Shown piece by piece: positions 7,628-16,347 of a DNA stretch of 64,000 nt; within the stretch, counting starts at the first letter, position 1; every line of letters starts with the position of its first letter. The DNA is from Ochrobactrum sp. RH2CCR150. Its GTDB lineage: Bacteria > Pseudomonadota > Alphaproteobacteria > Rhizobiales > Rhizobiaceae. The stretch lies in contig JACGXE010000006.1 of assembly GCA_014138095.1 (NCBI GenBank), forward strand, positions 124,001 to 188,000, given 5' to 3'. Position numbers and translations under genes: made by a program. The notes beneath the pieces are model-generated. The model searched no databases and had not been told where the DNA came from. It worked only from the letters and a program-made list of their open reading frames with translations.

Positions 7628-8733
7628 CGCCAGAAATCCGAAAGCCCGTTGCCCTGCCCTTCATGCGCGTTGCCGTCCTGATGGCCACCATAGCGCTTGC
7701 AGCTTGCGGGAAGAGCGATGAAAGTGACGCCAAGGCCGAACCCGTCCGCCCGGTTCTCTACATGGTTGTTGAACCAAGGCCCGCCACACAGGCCGGTTTT
7801 GCCGGTACGATCGAGCCGCGCTATTCGACCGACCTCGCCTTCCGGGTGCTCGGGCGCATCATCAGCCGCCCTGTACAGGTGGGCGATCTGGTGCAGAAGG
7901 GTGAAACCGTCGCAACACTCGATCCATCGACGCTCGATCTGGCGATCCAGTCCGCAAAGGCCGATCTCGCAAGCGCCGAGGCGCAATTTGCCAATGCCTC
8001 GGCCAGTGAGGAACGGCAGCGTATTTTGCTGCAAGGCAACAATGTTTCCCAAGCCGATTATGATGCCGCCAGACAGGCGCGCGACAGCGCCAGCGCCAAT
8101 CTGGAAAAGGCCCGCGCCGGACTGAAAAAAGCGCAGGACCAGCGCAGCTATGCCGTGTTGCGCCCCGACTATGACGGGGTGATTTCGGCAACCAATGCCG
8201 AGGTTGGGCAAGTGGTCTCTGCCGGTCAGGCCGTGATGACAGTGGCGCGCCCGGACATTCGCGAAGCCGTGGTCGATATTCCCGACAGCATGACCCAGTA
8301 TTTTACGCCCGACGCTGCCTTCAATGTGCAACTTCAGGCTGACCCATCGGTGACCGGTGCCGGCACCGTGCGGGAAGTTGCGCCACAGGCGGACGCGCAG
8401 ACGCGCAGTCGCCGGGTGAGAATTGCGCTCGATAACCCTCCTGACGGTTTCCGTCTTGGCGCGACCATTCGAGCCGCTCTGGCAACCCCGGAGAAAAGTC
8501 TGGTGCGGCTGCCGATCCAGTCCTTGCGCGAGGATAGTGGCAAGACAAGCATCTGGATTATCGATCCCGACAAGCAGACCGTCTCGCTGCACGATGTTCA
8601 GGTCATCGAACGGCAGGGCAGCAACTTCGTCGCCGGTGGCGTCGATGTCGGAAGCTATGTGGCGATTGCTGGCGTACATGAGTTGAAAGAAGGACAGAAA
8701 GTCCGTCTGGACCAGAAAGGAACTGGCCTGTGA
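7624..8733 (+). CDS. RND efflux periplasmic adaptor subunit 2 (lipoprotein)
   Basis: Second membrane fusion protein, 369 residues. The N-terminus (VAVLMATIALAAC) ends in a lipobox with Cys followed by Gly-Lys, so it should be a lipid-anchored periplasmic adaptor. It has the same layout as its neighbour: lipoyl half GDLVQKGETVATLDP, coiled-coil hairpin, then VLRPDYDGVISATNAEVGQVV, and a beta-barrel. The start overlaps the preceding gene and its stop overlaps the pump gene, each by 4 bases. The two adaptors differ clearly in sequence, so they are not a recent duplication. Confidence 0.88.
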   Translation: MTPEIRKPVALPFMRVAVLMATIALAACGKSDESDAKAEPVRPVLYMVVEPRPATQAGFAGTIEPRYSTDLAFRVLGRIISRPVQVGDLVQKGETVATLDPSTLDLAIQSAKADLASAEAQFANASASEERQRILLQGNNVSQADYDAARQARDSASANLEKARAGLKKAQDQRSYAVLRPDYDGVISATNAEVGQVVSAGQAVMTVARPDIREAVVDIPDSMTQYFTPDAAFNVQLQADPSVTGAGTVREVAPQADAQTRSRRVRIALDNPPDGFRLGATIRAALATPEKSLVRLPIQSLREDSGKTSIWIIDPDKQTVSLHDVQVIERQGSNFVAGGVDVGSYVAIAGVHELKEGQKVRLDQKGTGL

Positions 8734-11700
8734 AAAAGGGATTCAATCTGTCCGACTGGGCTTTGAACCACAGATCGCTGGTCTGGTATTTCATGCTCGT
8801 GTTTCTGGTCGCTGGTTTCGTGTCCTATATCGATCTCGGTCGCGAGGAAGACCCGGAGTTTACTGTCAAGACGATGGTGGTGCAGGCCAACTGGCCGGGC
8901 GCTTCTGTTGAAGAGACGCTCAATCAGGTGACTGACCGCATCGAGAAGAAGCTAGAAGAACTCGATACGCTGGACTACACGCGCAGCGTCACCACTGCGG
9001 GCCAGTCGGTCGTCTTCGTCTTCCTCAAGGACACGGTGCGCAAACGACAGGTCACCGACGCCTGGAACGAAGTCCGCCATATGCTGGACGACATCAAGCC
9101 GGACCTGCCGAGCGGCGTCTACGGGCCTTATTACAATGACAAATTCGGCGATGTTTTCGGCAATATCTTCGCCTTTACCGCCGACGGTCTGTCGATGCGA
9201 CAGCTGCGCGACTATGCCGAAGATGTGCGCGCCAAGATTTTGACGCTGCCCAATGCCGGCAAGGTCGAGCTGATCGGCGCGCAGGACGAAGCGATCTATC
9301 TCGAATTCTCGACGCGGCAGGTGGCGGCGCTCGGTCTCGATCAGCAAGCCGTGCTTCAGGCCTTGCAGGACCAAAACGCGATCACGCCATCGGGCGTCGT
9401 TCAGGCCGGGCCGGAACGGATCAGTGTCCGCGTCAGCGGCCAGTTCAATTCCGAAGCCGATCTGCGTGCAGTCAATCTGCGTGTCAATGACCGGTTCTTC
9501 CGTCTTTCCGATGTCGCCACCATCACGCGCGGCTATGTCGATCCGCCGACATCCATCTTCCGCGTCAATGGCGCGGATTCCATCGGGCTTGGCATCGGCA
9601 TGAAGCCGAACGGCAATCTGCTCGAATTTGGTGCAGCACTCGACAAGATGATGCAGCAGGTGACGGCGGAACTCCCCGTCGGCGTCAAGGTGTTCAAGGT
9701 GGCCGACCAGCCGCATGTCGTGAAGGAAGCCGTTTCCGGCTTCACCAGCGCACTGTTCGAAGCCGTGGTCATCGTGCTTGCGGTCAGCTTTGTAAGCCTT
9801 GGCTTGCGCGCCGGTTTCGTGGTGTCGCTATCGATCCCGCTCGTGCTTGCGATCACCTTCCTGTCGATGTCGCTTCTGGATATTTCGCTCCAGCGTGTGT
9901 CGCTCGGCGCGCTCATTATCGCACTCGGCCTTCTGGTCGACGACGCCATGATTGCCGTCGAAATGATGGTGGCGCGACTGGAATTCGGCGATCCGATCAA
10001 CAAGGCTGCAACTTACGTCTATTCGCATACGGCATTTCCGATGCTGACGGGCACGCTTGTGACCATTGCGGGCTTCATTCCAATCGGCCTCAATTCCAGT
10101 CAGGCTGGCGAATATACGTTCACGCTCTTCGTGGTGATCGCGGTCTCATTGGTGGTTTCATGGATTGTCGCGGTGCTGTTTGCGCCACTGCTCGGCGTCA
10201 CCTTCCTGCCCAAGAAAATGAAACCCCATGCAGAAAAGCGCAGTCGTTTCTTTGAGGCCTTTTCCAAGGCGCTGTTGATGGCGATGCGCTATCGCTGGGT
10301 GACCATCGTCACCACGATCCTCCTGTTTGCGCTTTCAGTTTTCGGGATGCGCTTCATCGAACAGCAGTTCTTCCCGCAATCGGATCGCCCCGAACTCGTT
10401 CTCGACTGGACCTTACCGCAAAACAGTTCCATCGCCGAAACCCGGGCGCAGATGGAGCGTTTCGAACAAACGATGCTGAAGGATAATCCCGACATTGAGC
10501 ATTGGAGCACATATGTCGGGCAAAGCGCGATCCGCTTCATCCTCTCCTTCGACGTGCAGCCTAATAATCCTTATTTCGGCCAGATGGTCGTCGTCGCCAA
10601 AGATGTCGAAGCGCGTGATCGTCTGAAGGCGAAGTTCGATGAGGTCTTCCGCAAGGATTATGTCGGCACCGATGTCTATGTGAAATTTCTGGAACTTGGA
10701 CCGCCGGTCGGACGCCCCGTGCAATACCGCATTTCCGGTCCCGATATTCAGAAACTGCGCGGCATAGCGCAGGATTTTGCCGGTATTCTCAGTGCCGACC
10801 AACGGCTGGGCGTGGTGAATTATAACTGGAACGAGCCCGGCCGCGTTATCCGTGTCGATGTCATGCAGGACAAGGCGCGCAAGCTTGGCATTTCGTCCAA
10901 GGATATTGCAACAACGCTCAACGGCGTCGTCGGCGGCATTACGATTACGCAGGTGCGGGATTCGATCTATCTGATCGACGTCATCGTGCGCGCGCAAAAG
11001 CATGAACGCGATTCCATCGACACTTTGCAGAGCCTGCAAATTGCGACGGGCAACGGCACCTCGGTGCCGCTCGCATCTATCGCCAATTTCCGTTACGAGC
11101 TTGAGCAACCCGTCATCTACCGGCGGTCGCGCATCCCGACCATCACGGTGGCGGCAGGCATCATCGACAAGACGATGCCAGATACGATCGTGAAGGATCT
11201 GGGGCCTGCCATCAAGGCTTTCGCCGACAAACTACCGGCTGGCTACTATATCCAGACCGCAGGCACGGTTGAGGAAAGCGGCAAGAGCCAGGGACCGATT
11301 GCAGCCGTTGTTCCGCTGATGTTGTTCGTGATGGCGACTGTGCTGATGCTGCAATTGCAGAGTTTCCAGCGTCTGTTCCTCGTCGTGGCGGTTGCGCCAC
11401 TTGGATTGATCGGCGTGGTCGCAGCACTTCTGCCGAGCGGCAAGCCGCTTGGCTTCGTTGCTATTCTGGGTGTGTTGGCGCTAATCGGCATCCTGATCCG
11501 AAACTCGGTCATCCTGATCGTGCAGATCGAGGAACACATCACCGAAGGCATGAAGCCATGGGATGCGGTGATGATCGCCAGCCAGCATCGTATGCGCCCC
11601 ATCGCGCTGACGGCGGCAGCGGCAAGCCTTGCGCTTATCCCCATCGCGCGTGAAGTGTTCTGGGGGCCGATGGCCTATGCCATGATGGGCGGCATCATCG

Positions 11701-11801
11701 CCGGCACGGCGATCACCCTCCTGTTTCTGCCAGCGCTTTACGTGGCCTGGTTCCGGATCAAGGAACCGGATGCGGAAGAGACCCCCGCACCGCAGCATTG
11801 A
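8730..11801 (+). CDS. RND multidrug efflux transporter
   Basis: Inner-membrane proton-driven efflux pump of the AcrB/HAE1 class, 1023 residues with the expected two-repeat arrangement of 12 membrane helices and two large periplasmic loops. GLLVDDAMIAVEMM at about 402-415 is the TM4 segment with the paired proton-relay Asp residues; a second-half helix set ends near TLLFLPALYVAWF. The start is GTG at 8730 within the stop of the second adaptor. No outer-membrane channel gene follows, so a shared TolC-like protein encoded elsewhere is expected. Substrates are unknown; the paired adaptors resemble TriABC, a triclosan pump, by organisation only. Confidence 0.93.
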   Translation: MKKGFNLSDWALNHRSLVWYFMLVFLVAGFVSYIDLGREEDPEFTVKTMVVQANWPGASVEETLNQVTDRIEKKLEELDTLDYTRSVTTAGQSVVFVFLKDTVRKRQVTDAWNEVRHMLDDIKPDLPSGVYGPYYNDKFGDVFGNIFAFTADGLSMRQLRDYAEDVRAKILTLPNAGKVELIGAQDEAIYLEFSTRQVAALGLDQQAVLQALQDQNAITPSGVVQAGPERISVRVSGQFNSEADLRAVNLRVNDRFFRLSDVATITRGYVDPPTSIFRVNGADSIGLGIGMKPNGNLLEFGAALDKMMQQVTAELPVGVKVFKVADQPHVVKEAVSGFTSALFEAVVIVLAVSFVSLGLRAGFVVSLSIPLVLAITFLSMSLLDISLQRVSLGALIIALGLLVDDAMIAVEMMVARLEFGDPINKAATYVYSHTAFPMLTGTLVTIAGFIPIGLNSSQAGEYTFTLFVVIAVSLVVSWIVAVLFAPLLGVTFLPKKMKPHAEKRSRFFEAFSKALLMAMRYRWVTIVTTILLFALSVFGMRFIEQQFFPQSDRPELVLDWTLPQNSSIAETRAQMERFEQTMLKDNPDIEHWSTYVGQSAIRFILSFDVQPNNPYFGQMVVVAKDVEARDRLKAKFDEVFRKDYVGTDVYVKFLELGPPVGRPVQYRISGPDIQKLRGIAQDFAGILSADQRLGVVNYNWNEPGRVIRVDVMQDKARKLGISSKDIATTLNGVVGGITITQVRDSIYLIDVIVRAQKHERDSIDTLQSLQIATGNGTSVPLASIANFRYELEQPVIYRRSRIPTITVAAGIIDKTMPDTIVKDLGPAIKAFADKLPAGYYIQTAGTVEESGKSQGPIAAVVPLMLFVMATVLMLQLQSFQRLFLVVAVAPLGLIGVVAALLPSGKPLGFVAILGVLALIGILIRNSVILIVQIEEHITEGMKPWDAVMIASQHRMRPIALTAAAASLALIPIAREVFWGPMAYAMMGGIIAGTAITLLFLPALYVAWFRIKEPDAEETPAPQH

Positions 11802-11816
11802 TCTGTCAACAAAATC

Positions 11817-11843
11817 AGTCTGGAGCGGGCTTCGCTCCAGACT
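11817..11843. terminator. Hairpin after efflux operon
   Basis: AGTCTGGAGCG and CGCTCCAGACT are perfect 11-bp arms around GGCTT, 15 bases past the pump stop codon. There is no T tract right after it. Confidence 0.6.
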
Positions 11844-11996
11844 AGGATAGCCCATCACAAAAATTTTATACCCGGGTCTTGAACGGGACAAAAACATACA
11901 CATTTGAAGAAGGCAGCGCCGGGCCCCTCTGGTCATGGTTTTCCGCTATGGCGATGTCGGGGCTGCTCCACTTGTTCAAATGGAGATGGTCCGGCG
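11844..11996. other. Leader region of TerC gene, no clear element
   Basis: About 150 bases before the TerC-family gene. TerC-type genes often carry a yybP-ykoY manganese riboswitch; I looked for its conserved GGGGAGUAG-type core and did not find it. An ORF extends through this stretch in the TerC frame (Met at 11904), but its Cys/Arg/Gly-rich translation does not look like coding sequence. Confidence 0.4.
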
Positions 11997-13016
11997 ATGG
12001 ATTCGCTTATTGCAGCCCTTTCGGGCGATTTTCTCGGCACACCTGTATATTTCTGGGCGGCATTCATCACGATCGTCGTGGGTTTGCTGGTTTTCGATCT
12101 TGGTATTCTGCATCGTGACGAACATGAAATCGGAGCCAAGGAAAGCCTGCTCCTCTATGGTTTCTATGTTCTGATCGCGCTGGCCTTCGGCGGCTGGGTC
12201 TGGTGGGAACGCGGCTCGCAGGCGGGTCTGGAATTCTACACCGGCTATCTGATCGAGCAGAGCCTTGCGATGGACAATATGTTCGTCATCGCAACCATCT
12301 TCGGCTTTCTCGCCATCCCCCGCCTTTACCAGCACCGCGTGCTTTTCTGGGGTATTCTGGGCGTCATCGCCTTCCGCGCGGTTCTCATCGGACTGGGCGC
12401 AGCACTGGTGCATGAGTTCAACTGGATCCTGTTCCTGTTCGGCGCCTTCCTCGTCTTCACCGGCTTCAAGATGTTCCGCCATCAGGATGAGACACCCGAT
12501 ATCGAGCAGAATGCGGTCTTCAAATTCCTGCGCAAGCGCTTCAATATTACGAGCGAAGTGCATGGCCGCAATTTCACCGTCAAGAAGCCGCATCCGAAAA
12601 CCGGCAAGATGGTCACGTGGCTGACGCCGCTTGCCGTCGCCCTGATCATGGTTGAAACCGTCGATCTGATCTTTGCCGTCGACTCTGTGCCCGCCGTCTT
12701 TGCCGTCACGCAGGATACGTTTATTGTCTACACCTCGAACATCTTCGCCGTTCTCGGTCTGCGTGCGCTCTACTTCGCACTCGCCGCCGCGATGAACCGC
12801 TTCCGTTATCTTCAGGTATCGCTGGCGATCATTCTGGTGCTGATCGGTATCAAGATTTTCCTCGTGCCGCTGGGCGTCCACATCAACACGTTGCTGTCGC
12901 TGGTGGTAACGCTCGGTATTCTCGCAAGCGGTGTTCTCTACTCGCTGTACAAGACCCGTAACGAGCCGGATATGAGCGTCGAAGAGCTGGCCGCGCAACA
13001 GCATAAGGAAGGCTGA
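11997..13016 (+). CDS. TerC family integral membrane protein
   Basis: Polytopic membrane protein of the TerC/Alx family, 339 residues, whose members export manganese or handle metal ions and redox stress. Acidic membrane motifs typical of the family are visible: EQSLAMDNMFVIATIFGF in one helix, and VETVDLIFAVDSVPAVFAV with a following SNIFAVLGLRALYFAL in another. A charged cytoplasmic loop (about 165-220) splits the helices. ATG at 11997 was chosen because it follows GGAGATGG and starts just before the first helix. The gene stands alone between terminators. Mn export is the best family-based guess. Confidence 0.87.
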   Translation: MDSLIAALSGDFLGTPVYFWAAFITIVVGLLVFDLGILHRDEHEIGAKESLLLYGFYVLIALAFGGWVWWERGSQAGLEFYTGYLIEQSLAMDNMFVIATIFGFLAIPRLYQHRVLFWGILGVIAFRAVLIGLGAALVHEFNWILFLFGAFLVFTGFKMFRHQDETPDIEQNAVFKFLRKRFNITSEVHGRNFTVKKPHPKTGKMVTWLTPLAVALIMVETVDLIFAVDSVPAVFAVTQDTFIVYTSNIFAVLGLRALYFALAAAMNRFRYLQVSLAIILVLIGIKIFLVPLGVHINTLLSLVVTLGILASGVLYSLYKTRNEPDMSVEELAAQQHKEG

Positions 13017-13040
13017 TCGAAAGCTCTCTTTCCTCAAGAC

Positions 13041-13074
13041 AAAGCCCCCGGACTTCTCCAAGTCCGGGGGCTTT
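13041..13074. terminator. Bidirectional intrinsic terminator
   Basis: AAAGCCCCCGGACTT and AAGTCCGGGGGCTTT are perfect 15-bp arms around CTCC. It lies between the convergent TerC gene and the ABC ATPase gene, with A/T-rich ends serving both strands. Confidence 0.9.
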
Positions 13075-13091
13075 CCATTTCGGGCAGAAGA

Positions 13092-13856
13092 TCAGGCTGC
13101 GATATAGTTTTTCAGGAAGGCGCGTGTCCGGTCCTGCTGCGGGTTGCGCAGTACGTCTGCGGGCGCGCCTTCTTCAACCACAACGCCGCCATCCATGAAG
13201 ACGATCCTGTCGGCAACCTCACCGGCAAAGCGCATTTCATGCGTCACGATCAGCATCGTCATATGCTCGGCCGCGAGCTGCTTCATGACCGCATTCACTT
13301 CATCGACCAGTTCCGGATCGAGCGCCGAGGTCGCCTCGTCGAACAGCATCACCTTCGGCTGCATGGCCAAGGCGCGGGCAATGGCGACCCGCTGCTTCTG
13401 GCCGCCGGACAGGCGCGACGGATAGGTATCGACCTTGCTGGCGAGACCCACCTTGTTGAGCAGTTCCAGCGCGAGTTCACGGGCTGCGGATTTCGACAAG
13501 CCCTTCAGCTTTGTCGGTCCCAGCGTGATGTTTTCGAGCACAGTGAGATGCGGGAACAGATTGAAGTGCTGAAACACCATGCCCATCTGCTGACGCACGG
13601 AGTTGATGTGTTTTTCAAAAGCCTGCCCGCTGAGCGGCTGGTTGACCTGCAGCCCATCCAGCCAGACCTCGCCACCATTCAGCGTCTCCAGATGATTGAT
13701 GGAGCGCAGCAATGTGCTCTTGCCCGAACCGCTCGGGCCGATGATCGCAATGATCTGGCCGCGCGATACCGAAAGATCGATCCCTTTCAGAACCTCCAGC
13801 GCACCATAGGCTTTGCGGGCGCCCTTAACTTCAACCATAGGCTTCAAGGCGCTCAT
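13092..13856 (-). CDS. Polar amino acid ABC transporter ATPase
   Basis: Cytoplasmic ATPase of a PAAT-family (GlnQ/HisP-like) importer, 254 residues. Walker [10 protein letters not shown] at about 41-49, signature [15 protein letters not shown], Walker [14 protein letters not shown] and the switch His (IVTHEM) are all present. It is the last gene of the minus-strand set binding protein, permease, permease, ATPase, and overlaps the preceding permease by 4 bases. Its link to the kinase/aminotransferase fusion upstream suggests the same substrate. Confidence 0.93.
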   Translation of the reverse strand: MSALKPMVEVKGARKAYGALEVLKGIDLSVSRGQIIAIIGPSGSGKSTLLRSINHLETLNGGEVWLDGLQVNQPLSGQAFEKHINSVRQQMGMVFQHFNLFPHLTVLENITLGPTKLKGLSKSAARELALELLNKVGLASKVDTYPSRLSGGQKQRVAIARALAMQPKVMLFDEATSALDPELVDEVNAVMKQLAAEHMTMLIVTHEMRFAGEVADRIVFMDGGVVVEEGAPADVLRNPQQDRTRAFLKNYIAA

Positions 13857-14512
13857 CGCGTAACCTCCACTTTTCTTTCGATATGTCGCAGGCCCGCTTC
13901 CATGATGAGATTGACCACGTAATAGAGCGCGGCTGCAGTCAGATAGAACTCAAAAGGACTATAGGTTTCACTGATGGCGATCTGTGCGCTGTGAACCAGT
14001 TCGGCAATGCCGATGATCGACACGAGCGACGTATCCTTCAGCAGCACGATCATGTTGTTGCCGATGGGCGGGATGGTGTTGCGAATGGCCTGCGGGATGA
14101 TGATATAGCGCAGCGCCTGTCCGCGGCTGAGCCCGATGGATCGCGCACCTTCCATCTGGCCGGGATCGACCGAAACGATACCCGCCCGGAACACATCCGC
14201 ATTATAGACAGCGAAATGCAGGCTGAGGCCAAGAATGCCGGCAAACAAGGCCGGAATATCAATGCCGATCTGCACCAGACCGTAATAGATGAGATAGAGC
14301 TGCAAAAGCAGTGGCGTGCCCATGAAGAGCCACATGAAGAAGCGGACCGGATAGGCGAGCAGGGCCGGTGCGTAAAGCACGACCAGCGCAAATGCAATGC
14401 CGAGGATAAAGCTCAGCGCACTAGAAGCGACCGCAAGAATGAAAGTCCACCACAATCCGGTCAGAAGCAGATCGGTATAGGGAGCGACGATACTGAAATC
14501 GAGAGCTGGCAT
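13853..14512 (-). CDS. Polar amino acid ABC transporter permease 1
   Basis: HisM/GlnP-type permease, 219 residues, with five or so membrane helices. The EAA loop [22 protein letters not shown] (about 130-151) contacts the ATPase. The stop codon overlaps the ATPase start. Pairs with the second permease to form a heterodimeric channel. Confidence 0.9.
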   Translation of the reverse strand: MPALDFSIVAPYTDLLLTGLWWTFILAVASSALSFILGIAFALVVLYAPALLAYPVRFFMWLFMGTPLLLQLYLIYYGLVQIGIDIPALFAGILGLSLHFAVYNADVFRAGIVSVDPGQMEGARSIGLSRGQALRYIIIPQAIRNTIPPIGNNMIVLLKDTSLVSIIGIAELVHSAQIAISETYSPFEFYLTAAALYYVVNLIMEAGLRHIERKVEVTR

Positions 14513-14523
14513 AGCGTCCTCCC

Positions 14524-15171
14524 TCAGCGTGCAGCGAAGCGCTTGTCGAGCAGATCGACAATCGACGCCACCACATAGACGATGACCATGTAAATGACCG
14601 CAGCAACCGCGAAAATCTCGAACGGCTTGTAGGTAGAGCTGATGAAACGTTGCGCCGTATAGGTAAGTTCAACCACGGAAATGGTCGACACCAGCGCCGA
14701 ACCCTTGACCAGAGCAACGGCATTCACACCGAGCGGGCGGATCATCAGGCGCGCGGCCTGCGGCAGAATGATGAGGCGCAGGGTCTGTCCGCGTCCAAAG
14801 CCGATCGAACGGGCCGCTTCGTCCTGCCCCCGGTCAACACTCGCAATCGCACCGCGAATGGACTCGGCCATGTAAGCGCCGATATTGAGCCCCAGACCGA
14901 TCACACCCGCCGCATAGGGCTCCAGTTCCAGACCGATCTGCGGGCCGCCGAAGTAGAGGACGAAAAGCTGCACGAGGCAGGGGGTTCCCCGAAAGATGCT
15001 GACATAAGCGCCGGATAGAAAACGCAGAATAGTACTGTTTGAAAGGCGTCCGGCGACCAGAATGCCCGCAATGACGAATCCCAACACGAGAGCAAGCACG
15101 GAAATCTGCACAGTTACCCATGCCGCCTCCAGAAAAAACGGGAGGACGTGCCGCATTAACGCAAGATCCAT
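14524..15171 (-). CDS. Polar amino acid ABC transporter permease 2
   Basis: Second HisQ/M-type permease, 215 residues, with EAA loop EAARSIGFGRGQTLRLIILP. The open frame extends 13 codons further upstream, but ATG at 15171 is preferred because GGAG stands 7 bases before it on the minus strand. It lies 11 bases from the first permease and 62 bases after the binding-protein gene. Confidence 0.9.
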   Translation of the reverse strand: MDLALMRHVLPFFLEAAWVTVQISVLALVLGFVIAGILVAGRLSNSTILRFLSGAYVSIFRGTPCLVQLFVLYFGGPQIGLELEPYAAGVIGLGLNIGAYMAESIRGAIASVDRGQDEAARSIGFGRGQTLRLIILPQAARLMIRPLGVNAVALVKGSALVSTISVVELTYTAQRFISSTYKPFEIFAVAAVIYMVIVYVVASIVDLLDKRFAAR

Positions 15172-15233
15172 AGAATTACTCCGGAAGATCGCATGTGCCG
15201 GCCCGGACAAACCGGGCCGGATTGAAAGCTGGC

Positions 15234-16019
15234 TTAGCGAATATCGCTACCGATCCATTGCATCGAGATTTTCTCGTAGCCGCCATCGGCGAGCATATCG
15301 TCAAGCGCCTTCTGCATAGCTGCCTTGAGTTCCGGATTGTTCTTGCGAATGGCAATGCCGAGCGCCTCACGACCGCCTTCAATATTCGGCGTATCGAGAA
15401 TGCGTACCTTCTGGCCGGTTTCCTTGACGGCGATCTTCACCGGAATGCTATCCATGATAAGCGCGTCGATGCGGCCTGCATCGAGATCGATCAGCATTTC
15501 CGGCAGGCCCTTATAGGTACGTACATTGAGGTCGCCCTGCGCCTTGGCCCACTTCTCATGGGCATCGCCCATGGTCACGCCAACGGTCTTGCCGTTGAGG
15601 TCTTCAAGTTTCTGGATGGGGGCGTCTTCCTTGACCACAACCGTGCGGCCCGCATGGTAGTAGGGTCCCACAAAGTCGACGGCCTTTTCGCGCTCTGGCG
15701 TGATGGTCATGGAGGCGACAACAGCGTCATATTTCTTCGCCAGAAGACCTGCAATGATACCGTCAAACGGCGTGGTCACGAGTTTGACCTTCACACCCAG
15801 ACGATTGGCGATTTCCGTTCCGATGGAGGCATCGAAGCCGACCACCTGGTTATCAGCATTCGTGAAGCTGAATGGAGGATAGGCGCCGCTCATGGCAACG
15901 CGTAACTCACCGCTTTCCTTCAGCTTTTCCAGCTCGTCAGCATGCGCAGGCATGGCTGAAAAAGCGGCTGCAATCGCAACGGCGCCCGCCGCAAACAGGG
16001 TCTTGAGTTTCATATTCAT
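15234..16019 (-). CDS. Polar amino acid ABC transporter substrate-binding protein
   Basis: Periplasmic SBP_bac_3 protein, 261 residues. The signal peptide MNMKLKTLFAAGAVAIAAA...MPAHA is cleaved before DELEKLK. The mature protein has the family pattern GELRVAMSGAYPPFSF, GFDASIGTEIANRLGV, FDGIIAGLLAKKYDAVVASMTIT and FVGPYYHAGRT. It binds a polar or charged amino acid; type not readable with confidence. It heads the transporter genes and follows the kinase/aminotransferase fusion across a 328-bp gap with its own candidate operator, so it may have its own promoter. Confidence 0.92.
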   Translation of the reverse strand: MNMKLKTLFAAGAVAIAAAFSAMPAHADELEKLKESGELRVAMSGAYPPFSFTNADNQVVGFDASIGTEIANRLGVKVKLVTTPFDGIIAGLLAKKYDAVVASMTITPEREKAVDFVGPYYHAGRTVVVKEDAPIQKLEDLNGKTVGVTMGDAHEKWAKAQGDLNVRTYKGLPEMLIDLDAGRIDALIMDSIPVKIAVKETGQKVRILDTPNIEGGREALGIAIRKNNPELKAAMQKALDDMLADGGYEKISMQWIGSDIR

Positions 16020-16145
16020 GGCTTTGTGTTTTCCTCTGGAATGGTCTTATTGTTAGGCTTATGGTTTGCCATCAACCTTCATCGGCAGAGCTTCGCACAG
16101 GCGTTGTTTTCAAGCATCCTGCAATATGACTGCGGACCCGACACA

Positions 16146-16173
16146 TTGCCGGAATTGACCGGCATATTGTCGG
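16146..16173. promoter_or_regulatory. Candidate Lrp/AsnC-type operator before binding-protein gene
   Basis: TGCCGGAATTGACCGGCA (16147-16164) is an inverted repeat with 6-bp arms TGCCGG/CCGGCA, followed by TATTGTCGG, a further half-site. The same motif occurs at 19469-19515, between the aminotransferase fusion and the Lrp-type regulator. A shared motif before both transcription units suggests control by that regulator. In the same 16020-16347 gap, GACAAAAC (16193-16200) and GTTTTGTC (16220-16227) form a second inverted pair of unknown meaning. Confidence 0.6.
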
Positions 16174-16275
16174 CGGAAGAGATGCTTTTTCCGACAAAAC
16201 GCCATTACTACGTGCCGAAGTTTTGTCCTGCCCCTCACCGACAGAACAAGCGTCACACTTTGAACCCCCAGCGCG

Positions 16276-16320
16276 AAAAAGGCCGCACTCCCATCCGATG
16301 ATCCGAATGGGAATGCGACC
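16276..16320 (-). terminator. Intrinsic terminator of the fusion gene
   Basis: On the minus strand GGTCGCATTCCCAT pairs (two G-U wobbles) with ATGGGAGTGCGGCC and is followed by TTTTT. It lies 28 bases after the stop of the kinase/M23/aminotransferase gene and should separate it from the ABC transporter genes. Confidence 0.85.
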
Positions 16321-16347
16321 TCAATAATCAGCCCTGATGTCGAAGGC

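Noticed and set aside
11844-11996. Manganese (yybP-ykoY) riboswitch before the TerC gene
   Set aside because: TerC genes often carry it, but the conserved core was not found on reading the leader.
16026-16301. 91-residue open frame in the gap after the fusion gene
   Set aside because: It spans the candidate operator and the terminator of the fusion gene, has no ribosome binding site and an unstructured composition.
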